A stretch of 13,773 bases of DNA, taken from assembly GCA_052032335.1 (NCBI GenBank), contig JBPEWV010000066.1, positions 1 to 13,773 on the forward strand. The letters run 5' to 3'. The DNA comes from Pleionea sp052032335 (GTDB taxonomy: Bacteria > Pseudomonadota > Gammaproteobacteria > Enterobacterales > Kangiellaceae). Under the pieces are notes generated by a model. It was not told the origin of the DNA. It worked only from the letters and a program-made list of their open reading frames with translations, and searched no databases. Below, piece after piece: positions 1 through 6,598 of the stretch (within the stretch, counting starts at the first letter, position 1; the number at the start of each line of letters is the position of its first letter). Made by a program: the position numbers and the translations under genes.

Positions 1-2
1 TA

Positions 3-1283
3 CCCAATCGTCGATATTTCTGGAGTCACCTTACCGAACTCATCACATCGAATGAGCAAACGGGCGATACCTTGTCGGTTATGTACATCGACCTTGACCA
101 TTTTAAACAGGTTAACGATGAGCTTGGTCCTGAGCAAGGCGACGTGTTACTGAAGACCGTTGCCAACCGTTTAAAACAATGCGTCAAAAAGAATGATTTT
201 ATTGCCCATTTGGGCGGTGATGAGTTTGCCGTAATTATCAATCACATCACCGATGAAGTTAGCTTGTCGGCCATCGCCAACCGAATTCAAACTAATATCA
301 AAAGAGATGTGGTGTTTGATGGACTGGCTTTGAATATTTCGATGAGCATTGGTATTGCGAGTTACCCTGCTCATGGTCTAAAGCCACATGTTCTGGTCAA
401 GAATGCTGACTACGCCATGTTTCATGCCAAACAAATGGGGCGTAATCAGTTTCAATTTTCGAACCCTTACAGCCAGCGGCGCATAAAACGAAAAATACAA
501 ATTGAGCAAGGTTTGAAAAATGCCATAAAACGCGAAGAGTTCTGCATGTTGTATCAACCTCAAATGAGTTTGCTTCGTGAGGGAGAACATCGAATGGAAG
601 CCTTAATCCGTTGGCATCATCCTGATCATGGTATGGTAACACCGGGAGATTTTATATCCATTGCTGAAGAGTCAGGTTTGATTGTCGATATTGGTCGTTG
701 GGTACTGACGACGGCCTGTTCCGAAGCGGCGCGATTAAACCGACTGGGTTTGAACGCTAAGGTCTCGATTAATGTGTCACCGAAGCAGTTTCAAAGCGGA
801 AGGTTGTTTGCTGATATTTCCGAGGCATTATCGAACCATGAGGTACTGCCCGAACAGCTCGAGCTGGAAGTGACAGAGAGTTTATTTCTGCACAACCTTG
901 AAGATATCAACAGCCAACTGAGCCAAATTAAAAGCTTGGGAGTCTCTATTGCACTGGATGATTTTGGGACCGGGTTCTCATCGCTGAATTATCTAAAACG
1001 TCTGCCGATTGATGTTCTTAAAATTGACCGAAGTTTTATCAAAGAGCTGCCGGACAACCTGCACTCAAGAACCATTGTTGAGTCGGTGATATCAATGTCG
1101 CACCAACTATCGATCGAAGTTGTGGCCGAAGGTATTGAGCATCGCAAGCAGCTCGATTATCTACGCCAACTGAATTGTGATTATGTACAGGGTTACTTAT
1201 TTCACGCACCGCTGACCAGTGACGAACTGACGCATCTATATCAATCATTGATGCCAGGTAAAGGCGATAGAAAAAAGAAATAA
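3..1283 (+). CDS. GGDEF-EAL cyclic-di-GMP protein (5' end outside window)
   Basis: C-terminal 426 residues of a dual cyclic-di-GMP signalling protein. The frame is open from base 3 and begins with PNRRYF, the usual start of a GGDEF domain, so the TTG at 72 is not the start and any sensor domain lies off the left edge. The GGDEF motif is intact (bases 213-227), which predicts diguanylate cyclase competence. The inhibitory I-site (RxxD) is changed to KxxD (KKND). The EAL domain keeps EALIRW (597 onward), the NVSP asparagine, EVTES, DDFGTG, the LKIDRSF lysine, EGIE and QGYLF, so it looks competent to hydrolyse c-di-GMP to pGpG. The C-terminus ends in basic KGDRKKK. It converges with the VOC gene with only 10 bp between them. 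Which activity dominates cannot be told from sequence. Confidence 0.95.
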   Translation, partial: PNRRYFWSHLTELITSNEQTGDTLSVMYIDLDHFKQVNDELGPEQGDVLLKTVANRLKQCVKKNDFIAHLGGDEFAVIINHITDEVSLSAIANRIQTNIKRDVVFDGLALNISMSIGIASYPAHGLKPHVLVKNADYAMFHAKQMGRNQFQFSNPYSQRRIKRKIQIEQGLKNAIKREEFCMLYQPQMSLLREGEHRMEALIRWHHPDHGMVTPGDFISIAEESGLIVDIGRWVLTTACSEAARLNRLGLNAKVSINVSPKQFQSGRLFADISEALSNHEVLPEQLELEVTESLFLHNLEDINSQLSQIKSLGVSIALDDFGTGFSSLNYLKRLPIDVLKIDRSFIKELPDNLHSRTIVESVISMSHQLSIEVVAEGIEHRKQLDYLRQLNCDYVQGYLFHAPLTSDELTHLYQSLMPGKGDRKKK

Positions 1284-1293
1284 CGTCAAATCT

Positions 1294-1728
1294 CTATCGG
1301 GCGAACAATTGGCCTTCAATATCTCTGAATCCCTTAAATTCCAGCGCATTGCCAGATGGGTCGGCGAAAAATAATGTGCCTTGCTCACCCGGTTGTCCTT
1401 TAAAGCGTACATAAGGTTCAATAATAAAATAATCGACAAAGTTGCGCGCCCGCTCGGCAAAGGCCAGCCAGTCATCAAACTCAAGTATCACGCCAAAATG
1501 AGGAACCGGAACGCCGTGACCATCAACAGGGTTAGCGATCGCATCCAGTTTTCCTGATTTTCCGATTGCCGGATTCAAATGTGTAACGAATTGGTGACCA
1601 AACATATTAAAATCAATCCAGTGATCACTGCTTCTGCCTTCTTCAAGTCCCATCTTTTTGCCATAGAAGTCGCGGGCTTCATCGATGTCTCGAACCTGAA
1701 GAGCAACATGAAAAGGCGTGAGTGACAT
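1294..1728 (-). CDS. VOC (glyoxalase/bleomycin-resistance fold) family protein
   Basis: A 144-residue protein of the vicinal-oxygen-chelate superfamily. It opens with FHVALQVRDIDEARDFYGKKMGL, the first beta-alpha-beta unit of the fold (shown here as a motif: H7, then D-x-x-x-A-R-D-F-Y). Likely metal ligands are H7, H77 (in PHFGV) and E130 (in ALEFKGF), a His-His-Glu set typical of VOC metalloenzymes. The length fits a single-domain, probably dimeric, cytoplasmic member. The ATG at 1728 is supported by AGGA with 7 nt spacing. The gene lies 68 bp behind the symporter gene on the same strand, but a separate promoter candidate sits in the gap. Substrate is unknown: dioxygenase, lyase and glyoxalase-like activities all occur in the family. 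Confidence 0.88.
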   Translation of the reverse strand: MSLTPFHVALQVRDIDEARDFYGKKMGLEEGRSSDHWIDFNMFGHQFVTHLNPAIGKSGKLDAIANPVDGHGVPVPHFGVILEFDDWLAFAERARNFVDYFIIEPYVRFKGQPGEQGTLFFADPSGNALEFKGFRDIEGQLFAR

Positions 1729-1765
1729 GTCGTTTTCCTGTGGTTGCTATGTTTGATGTCACTCG

Positions 1766-1794
1766 ATATTATGCAGTGCTCGCAAGTTTGTAAA
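1766..1794 (-). promoter_or_regulatory. Candidate sigma70-type promoter for the VOC gene
   Basis: Read on the minus strand, TTTACA (1794-1789; five of six matches to TTGACA) is followed after 17 bp by TAATAT (1771-1766; four of six). A CATAAT at 15 bp spacing overlaps it. It starts just past the symporter stop codon and would give a 5' UTR of about 30 nt. This suggests the VOC gene can be transcribed independently of the symporter. It is a motif match only. Confidence 0.4.
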
Positions 1795-1796
1795 GC

Positions 1797-3263
1797 TCAA
1801 TACGGGTCGATGGTTTTTCGTGTTCGAGCTTTTAATGGTCCCGAGGTGACTAACATGGGCTTACAGAAAAGTGAGCCAACAATCATTCCGACGATGGCAG
1901 CAAAGAAGCCATAAAAATGCGCTGGAACAACCGAGTTGGGTAACAGAAACTCCAGCGGAATCCAGATCAGTACACCGAACAGAATTGACATAACCGCGCC
2001 ACTGTTGGTTGCTCTTTTCCAGTAGATCCCGGCAAACAATGGGACCAATGCCATAACCAGCGTGACCTTATAAGCGCTTTCCACCATTTGGTGGATCGTG
2101 GTTTCACGCGCTACCGACCAAAGAGAATAACCGATCACCAGACTGCCAAAACCCAGTACCGTCGCACGCATCAACCACAATAATTGTTGATCGGTAAACT
2201 TGTGTTTTAACAACGGTCGAATCACGTTTTCGGATAAGGTCACGGAAGGCGCCAGTAATGCGCCACTGGCGGTGCTCATAATGACCGAGAGTAAGGCACC
2301 AAAAAAGATTACCTGTGCGTAAATCGGCATATGGCCACTGATAAAGGTCGGCAAAACGAGTTGCGGATCTTTTTCGCTGATTGCAGCGCTGACCTGAGGA
2401 TCAACAATAAAGGCCGAGTAGGCCAAAAATATCGGGACCGCAGCAAATAATAAGTAAGCGAGACCGCCCAGTACCAGACCCCAAACCGCAATGCCTTCGC
2501 TCTTCGCAGCGTTAGCGCGCTGAAAGGTATCTTGTTGAGGCAAAGAGCCGATGGCTAAGGTTAAAAACCCGGCAATAAAAGTGATCACCGCAGTCCAGTT
2601 CGCCTCGGGCCAAAACTGCAGCTTGCCCGCCAACTTTGCATGCTCGTAAACCGGCGCAACACCGCCGGTTAAATCCGCCACCAGAACCGAAATCCAAAGT
2701 AGCCCGGTAACGATAACCAGCATTTGCACAAAAGTGGTGACCGCAACCGACCACATGCCGCCAAATAAAGTGTAAATCATCACAATGGTCGCGCCGACAA
2801 CAATACCCCACTGTAAGCTCATCCCGTCATTGGTTAATACATTGAACACCAAACCCAGCGCCGTAACTTGAGCCGAAACCCATCCCAGATAGCTCACGGC
2901 AATGGCCAATGCGACCGCAACTTCAACCGATTTTCCATATCGATTGCGATAAAAATCACCAATGGTCAGCAGCTTTTTTCGGTACAAAGGACGGGCAAAG
3001 AGTAACGCAAAGAATAACAAACAGAAGGCGGCTCCGAAGGGATCGGAAATGGTGCCTCCCAAGTTTTCATCGACAAAGGTTCCCGGAATACCAAGCACCG
3101 TTTCGGCGCCAAACCAGGTGGCAAAAACCAGAGCAATGACGACTGAGATGGGCAGGTGCCGACCGGCATTAACGTAATCACCGGAATTTTTCACTTTCGT
3201 TGCAGCGAAAATACCTAACGCTAACGACAATATTAAGTAGACAATGACAAAGCCTAAAAGCAT
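1797..3263 (-). CDS. Sodium:solute symporter family (SSF) transporter
   Basis: A 488-residue polytopic inner-membrane protein of the SSF (SLC5-like) family, which couples solute uptake to sodium entry. Features seen: an N-terminal hydrophobic helix followed by the typical loop NSGDYVNAGRHLP (residues 26-38); ATWFGAETVLGIPGTF in the next helix; LTIGDFYRNRYG (99-110); the family hallmark SLPQQDTFQRANAAKSE (240-256); and VIMSTASGALLAPSVTLSENV (positions 328-348), the region that carries sodium-site hydroxyl residues in characterised members. About 13 membrane segments fit the length. The ATG at 3263 was chosen because it has AGAGGA at 9 nt and gives the normal family N-terminus; an upstream frame to 3359 adds 32 atypical residues. 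The substrate cannot be named; choline-, proline- and sugar-type members share this core. Transcribed away from the amidohydrolase. Confidence 0.92.
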   Translation of the reverse strand: MLLGFVIVYLILSLALGIFAATKVKNSGDYVNAGRHLPISVVIALVFATWFGAETVLGIPGTFVDENLGGTISDPFGAAFCLLFFALLFARPLYRKKLLTIGDFYRNRYGKSVEVAVALAIAVSYLGWVSAQVTALGLVFNVLTNDGMSLQWGIVVGATIVMIYTLFGGMWSVAVTTFVQMLVIVTGLLWISVLVADLTGGVAPVYEHAKLAGKLQFWPEANWTAVITFIAGFLTLAIGSLPQQDTFQRANAAKSEGIAVWGLVLGGLAYLLFAAVPIFLAYSAFIVDPQVSAAISEKDPQLVLPTFISGHMPIYAQVIFFGALLSVIMSTASGALLAPSVTLSENVIRPLLKHKFTDQQLLWLMRATVLGFGSLVIGYSLWSVARETTIHQMVESAYKVTLVMALVPLFAGIYWKRATNSGAVMSILFGVLIWIPLEFLLPNSVVPAHFYGFFAAIVGMIVGSLFCKPMLVTSGPLKARTRKTIDPY

Positions 3264-3558
3264 CCGGTTCGATCCTCTGGTAACAAAGCACGGTTTAGCA
3301 CCAAGCAGAAAGGCGCTAATATATACGAGCCGGTTTATTGACGCGAGCAATTTATTCATGCTGCATTCGGGTTTTATACAGCATCGAATACAACGTCGCT
3401 TCGACCTGTTAAAACGCTCAGCCGCGATGCTCCTATTGCATGCTGACTTGTGTGGGTTCTGGCTTGTAACCGTAAGCCGGACAATTGAACTTTACGGTTA
3501 ATCCAAGTAACTTGTCGGTGTCTTGTTCCGTTAAAAACAATAATCAGGCGACTCTCAG
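3264..3558. other. Intergenic region between divergent symporter and amidohydrolase genes
   Basis: Just under 300 bp must hold the promoters of both genes. On the plus strand a weak candidate is TTGAAC (3485-3490), 17 bp, TAACTT (3508-3513). On the minus strand a TATAAA-like -10 (3378-3373) has no convincing -35. The only strong structure is the inverted repeat at 3467-3500, listed separately. An 85-codon plus-strand open frame (3244-3501) overlaps the symporter start and looks non-coding. Confidence 0.4.
3467..3500. promoter_or_regulatory. Perfect 9-bp inverted repeat, candidate operator
   Basis: TAACCGTAA (3467-3475) and TTACGGTTA (3492-3500) are exact reverse complements, with 16 bp between and 25 bp centre to centre. 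The right arm is next to, and the spacer contains, the weak -35 candidate TTGAAC upstream of the amidohydrolase. The position and symmetry fit a dimeric regulator site. No T-tract follows, which argues against a terminator. No regulator gene is present nearby to pair it with. Confidence 0.4.
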
Positions 3559-5304
3559 ATGCTTCGAAAATTAGTTAATGTATTACTTGCGATGACCTTT
3601 GTGATGGCGGGCGCAGTCAATGCCAACGACTCGTCAAGTGCGGATCTCATATTAACCAATGCCAAAGTGTATACCTTGTCCTGGCCGGAGCCCGACGGGT
3701 CGGGACATCCTCATTCAGATGCTCCTTATCAAAAAGGGCAATGGCGACCGGATGCATCTACGGTGGTTATTCGAAATCAGCGGATCATCGCTGTGGGTTC
3801 TGAACGGTTGGTCGAACAATGGCGCGGTAAGCTGACTGACGTTAGAGATCTGAACGGTGCAACCGTTATTCCGGGTTTGGTGGATTCTCACGTTCACATT
3901 GCCGAGCTGGGTGAAATCTTATCAAGGATAAATTTGATGGATGTGACAACGCCACAAGAAGCAATCGGACGGATAAAGCAAACCAAACCTGCGATGCAGG
4001 CCGGACAGTGGATCATTGGTCAAGGTTGGGACGAAGGCGCCTGGGCCGATAATTATCCCAGTCGCCAATTGCTGGACAAACATTTTCCCGATAACCCGGT
4101 GGTGCTAAAAAGTTTACATGGCTTTGCAGTTTGGACCAATTCGAAAGCATTAGAAGTTATCGGAATTGACCGTTCAACAGCAGAGCCGTCTGGCGGAAAA
4201 ATTTTAAAAGATAATACTGGAAAGCCAACCGGGATTTTTCTGAACCGCGCGACACCCTTAATTCTTGAGGCGATCCCCGAGCCCAGCGAGCAGGAATGGG
4301 AAAACTGGATTTTAAAAGGATTGCAACAAATGTCGAAAGACGGTTTCGTTGCCATTCATCAGGCAGGCGCCACCGAACGCCACATTCGGGCGTTTCAATC
4401 GTTACAAGCAAAAGGTCAACTACCCATCCGGGTTTATGCCATGTTGTCGGCTCGTGAGCCGGCACTTGCCGATCATTGGATGAAACAAGGACCGCTTGTT
4501 GATAACGATGGCTGGTTGGATGTCCGTTCGGTTAAAGCTTACTACGACGGTGCGTTGGGATCTCGTGGGGCACGACTTCTTTCCGATTACTCGGACAAAC
4601 CCGGGCATCAAGGCGTGAGCGGCTCTGGCTATGGCTTCGATTATGAACGTGTGACGCAGTTGATGCATGCGGGTTTTCAGGTGGGTATTCATGCCATTGG
4701 CGATGCCGGAAATCGCGAAGTGTTAAATTTTATCGAAAAGGTGTACAAGTCAAATCCCAATGCTGCGAGTCTGCGTCATCGAATTGAGCACGCGCAAGTG
4801 ATTCATCCAAATGATTTCGAGCGATTCAAACAGCTTGAACTGGTGGCATCGATGGAGCCACCGCACGCGGTCGAAGATAAAGATTGGGCCGAAACCCGGA
4901 TAGGAACCGAGCGAATTAAAGGCGCTTACGCCTGGCGTCGACTGCGCCAACTTGGCGTGCCGATAACCTTCAACTCGGATCTGCCCGGATCTGATCACCG
5001 CATTGGTTACGGGCTTCATGCCGCAGTGAATCGACAGGATAAACAATTTAATCCCGCCGAAGGTTGGTATCGGGATCAGGCGTTAACGATCGAAGAAAGT
5101 ATTCGGTCTTATACGCAAGTCGCCGCTTACGCAGCGTTTCGAGAAGACGAAAGCGGTGACATTTCAGCAGGAAAATGGGCTGATTTGACCGTATTAAACA
5201 ACGATCCATTTACCCAGCAGGCTTCGGAATTAATCAAGAACCAACCGAGGATGACAATAGTGGCCGGAAAAATTGTGTACGAGCAATGGAACCAGGAAAA
5301 TTAA
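3559..5304 (+). CDS. Exported amidohydrolase, YtcJ-like (Amidohydrolase_3 family)
   Basis: A 581-residue metal-dependent hydrolase. Residues 1-22 form a signal peptide (basic MLRK, hydrophobic core, AVNA cleavage site before NDS), so it acts in the periplasm or outside. The mature part starts with ADLILTNAKVYTL, the beta-sandwich entry of the amidohydrolase superfamily. Catalytic features: GLVDSHVH with the metal-binding HxH (H111, H113); VKAYYDGALGSRGA, where K326 is the likely bridging lysine; HAIGDAGN (H378); RIEHAQ (H411); and FNSDLPGS (D474). The C-terminal SAGKWADLTVLNNDP closes the sandwich, as in related enzymes. Characterised relatives include N-substituted formamide deformylase, but the substrate here is unknown. 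The ATG at 3559 has only a weak AGG about 10 nt upstream. It stands alone, convergent with the MOSC gene and divergent from the symporter. Confidence 0.92.
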   Translation: MLRKLVNVLLAMTFVMAGAVNANDSSSADLILTNAKVYTLSWPEPDGSGHPHSDAPYQKGQWRPDASTVVIRNQRIIAVGSERLVEQWRGKLTDVRDLNGATVIPGLVDSHVHIAELGEILSRINLMDVTTPQEAIGRIKQTKPAMQAGQWIIGQGWDEGAWADNYPSRQLLDKHFPDNPVVLKSLHGFAVWTNSKALEVIGIDRSTAEPSGGKILKDNTGKPTGIFLNRATPLILEAIPEPSEQEWENWILKGLQQMSKDGFVAIHQAGATERHIRAFQSLQAKGQLPIRVYAMLSAREPALADHWMKQGPLVDNDGWLDVRSVKAYYDGALGSRGARLLSDYSDKPGHQGVSGSGYGFDYERVTQLMHAGFQVGIHAIGDAGNREVLNFIEKVYKSNPNAASLRHRIEHAQVIHPNDFERFKQLELVASMEPPHAVEDKDWAETRIGTERIKGAYAWRRLRQLGVPITFNSDLPGSDHRIGYGLHAAVNRQDKQFNPAEGWYRDQALTIEESIRSYTQVAAYAAFREDESGDISAGKWADLTVLNNDPFTQQASELIKNQPRMTIVAGKIVYEQWNQEN

Positions 5305-5315
5305 CCAAGAAATTA

Positions 5316-5340
5316 ACCCGTGCATTCATAATCTACGGGT
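5316..5340. terminator. Weak hairpin between convergent amidohydrolase and MOSC genes
   Basis: ACCCGT (5316-5321) pairs perfectly with ACGGGT (5335-5340) across a 13-nt loop. There is no clean run of T on either side, so it is at best a weak or factor-assisted terminator. It is reported because it is the only obvious hairpin in this 63-bp convergent gap. Confidence 0.25.
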
Positions 5341-5367
5341 GACTCGGTCGGTTGTTTAAAATTGCTT

Positions 5368-5865
5368 TTATTGTTGTAGAAAAACTACCGGGTCACCGAC
5401 GCGCAGGACGCCCGGCTGAATCACTTTGGCAGTAATGCCACCATGTCCCCGCATCGCGTTGTAACCGCCGGGCCCCAGCGTTTTCTCCATTTTTGAGCAG
5501 GGATGACATAAACCCGTTCCTTCCAATATTAGATCGCCAATTTTAAATAACTGATCTTTTAGTGCTAATAGATTGATGCCTTGTACCAGGAGGTTTCGGC
5601 GTAAGCTGTGTGGCTCTACACCATTGTTATGAAGTAACGATGCTATAACGGGCAAATGTTCACTCTGTATTAAAGTTACCTGCCGTTTACTATGAGCTCG
5701 CCCCTTGAATCGATCGCCAGTTATTCCATTGCCAGGGGACACTTCTGCGCAATCAACCGATTGCATGGCTTCCCCGCGAGCCGGTCTTACGCCTATCCAT
5801 TCGAGCGTTCCCTGTTGTGGAAGTGTTTTTAACAATTGTTTTAAAGTGGAAGTTGGTTGACTCAT
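5368..5865 (-). CDS. MOSC-domain protein
   Basis: A 165-residue stand-alone MOSC (molybdenum cofactor sulfurase C-terminal) domain protein, a fold involved in handling sulfur or molybdenum-cofactor ligands. Seen: the entry strand LEWIGVRPARGEAM (21-34), GITGDRFKGRAH (47-58), QVTLIQSEHL (62-71), LRRNLLVQGINLL (88-100) with the conserved Arg-Asn, and GLCHPCSKME (118-127). The last carries the conserved family cysteine (C120 or C123, in a CxxC arrangement) expected to bind sulfur or metal. No ferredoxin or 3-alpha domain is attached, unlike YiiM-type proteins. The start at 5865 has a poor Shine-Dalgarno (GGA about 10 nt upstream). The biological substrate is not known; relatives take part in N-hydroxylated compound reduction, among other roles. 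Confidence 0.88.
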   Translation of the reverse strand: MSQPTSTLKQLLKTLPQQGTLEWIGVRPARGEAMQSVDCAEVSPGNGITGDRFKGRAHSKRQVTLIQSEHLPVIASLLHNNGVEPHSLRRNLLVQGINLLALKDQLFKIGDLILEGTGLCHPCSKMEKTLGPGGYNAMRGHGGITAKVIQPGVLRVGDPVVFLQQ

Positions 5866-5967
5866 ATCTCTATTGTCCGAATTGTATCACTGACTAATAG
5901 TGTTACGTCGGGAACATCGGGTCAATAGGTTAAGTGCTGAAACATCAGGGTATTAACCCGACTTACC

Positions 5968-5973
5968 TATAAT
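5968..5973 (+). promoter_or_regulatory. Perfect -10 hexamer upstream of the EVE gene
   Basis: TATAAT matches the sigma70 -10 consensus exactly. The region at -35 spacing (TCAGGG at 17 bp) is poor. It sits in the 202-bp divergent gap between the MOSC and EVE genes, inside the AT-rich near-palindrome CTATAATTAATAG, which could also serve the opposite strand. It would give a 5' UTR of about 90 nt for the EVE gene. Confidence 0.3.
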
Positions 5974-6067
5974 TAATAGCCACCAATGTTTTACTTTCAG
6001 TGGATAATTTCTAATTTTATGGTCGGTGGTTTATGATGTTCTTTGCGTTAATGACTGGAGATATTGT

Positions 6068-6526
6068 GTGGCTTATTGGCTGTTTAAAACCGAACCCGAT
6101 GAGTTCAGTATTGATGACCTTGCCGGTTTGGCAGGGCGGGCAGAACCCTGGAATGGCATTCGAAATTTTCAGGCGCGTAATTTATTGCGCGATCAAGTTG
6201 CCATAAAAGATAAAGTATTTATATACCACAGCAGCTGTAAGCAAGTCGGAATAGCAGGTATCGGTGTTGTGTCGCGTTCGGCCTATCCTGAGCCGGACCA
6301 ATTTAACCCTGAAAGCAGGTACTTTGACCCTAAAGCGACGCTAGACAACCCGCGTTGGTTTTGTGTTGATGTTACCTTTGAAAAAAAGTTTAACCGGGTT
6401 ATTACGTTAAGCGAACTAAAGAAACAGCCGTCGTTGGCCAATATGGCACTGTTTAAACAAAGTCGCCTGTCGGTACAGCCCGTGACCGAAGCTGAATGGT
6501 TGTTGATTTGTCAAAAGGCGCAATAA
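6068..6526 (+). CDS. EVE-domain protein (thymocyte nuclear protein 1-like)
   Basis: A 152-residue single-domain EVE protein, a PUA-like fold that in studied members recognises modified bases in DNA or RNA. The N-terminus AYWLFKTEPDEFSIDDL is the standard start of this bacterial family. Other landmarks are WNGIRNFQARN (28-38), KVFIYHSSCK (49-58), GIAGIGVVS (61-69), YFDPKATLDNPRW (85-97) and RLSVQPVTEAEW (133-144). The GTG at 6068 is chosen over the ATG at 6026: it has GGAG at 6057-6060 with 7 nt spacing and yields the normal family N-terminus, whereas the longer form adds 14 unrelated residues. Cytoplasmic. The gene is monocistronic, converging on the DUF2339 gene. The exact ligand cannot be inferred. 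Confidence 0.92.
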   Translation: MAYWLFKTEPDEFSIDDLAGLAGRAEPWNGIRNFQARNLLRDQVAIKDKVFIYHSSCKQVGIAGIGVVSRSAYPEPDQFNPESRYFDPKATLDNPRWFCVDVTFEKKFNRVITLSELKKQPSLANMALFKQSRLSVQPVTEAEWLLICQKAQ

Positions 6527-6542
6527 ACCACTCCTAGTAGCA

Positions 6543-6559
6543 AGGGACTTTTCGTCCCT
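6543..6559. terminator. Short GC-rich hairpin between convergent EVE and DUF2339 genes
   Basis: AGGGAC (6543-6548) pairs with GTCCCT (6554-6559) around the loop TTTTC. It lies 16 bp past the EVE stop and 39 bp past the DUF2339 stop, so it could help end both transcripts. No T-tract follows in either direction, which keeps confidence low. Confidence 0.35.
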
Positions 6560-6598
6560 CGACTCATGTTAATTGACGGATTGATTGAATGCTCAGTT

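Noticed and set aside
3264..3359. 32-residue N-terminal extension of the symporter
   Set aside because: The ATG at 3263 has AGAGGA at good spacing and gives the normal family N-terminus; the extension is atypical.
3244..3501. 85-codon plus-strand open frame in the gap upstream of the amidohydrolase
   Set aside because: It overlaps the symporter start on the other strand, lacks a Shine-Dalgarno, has no recognisable domain and runs through the inverted repeat.
6026..6067. Longer EVE protein starting at ATG 6026
   Set aside because: The family begins with AYWLFKTEPDEF; the GTG at 6068 with GGAG at 7 nt yields exactly that, and the added 14 residues are unlike the family.
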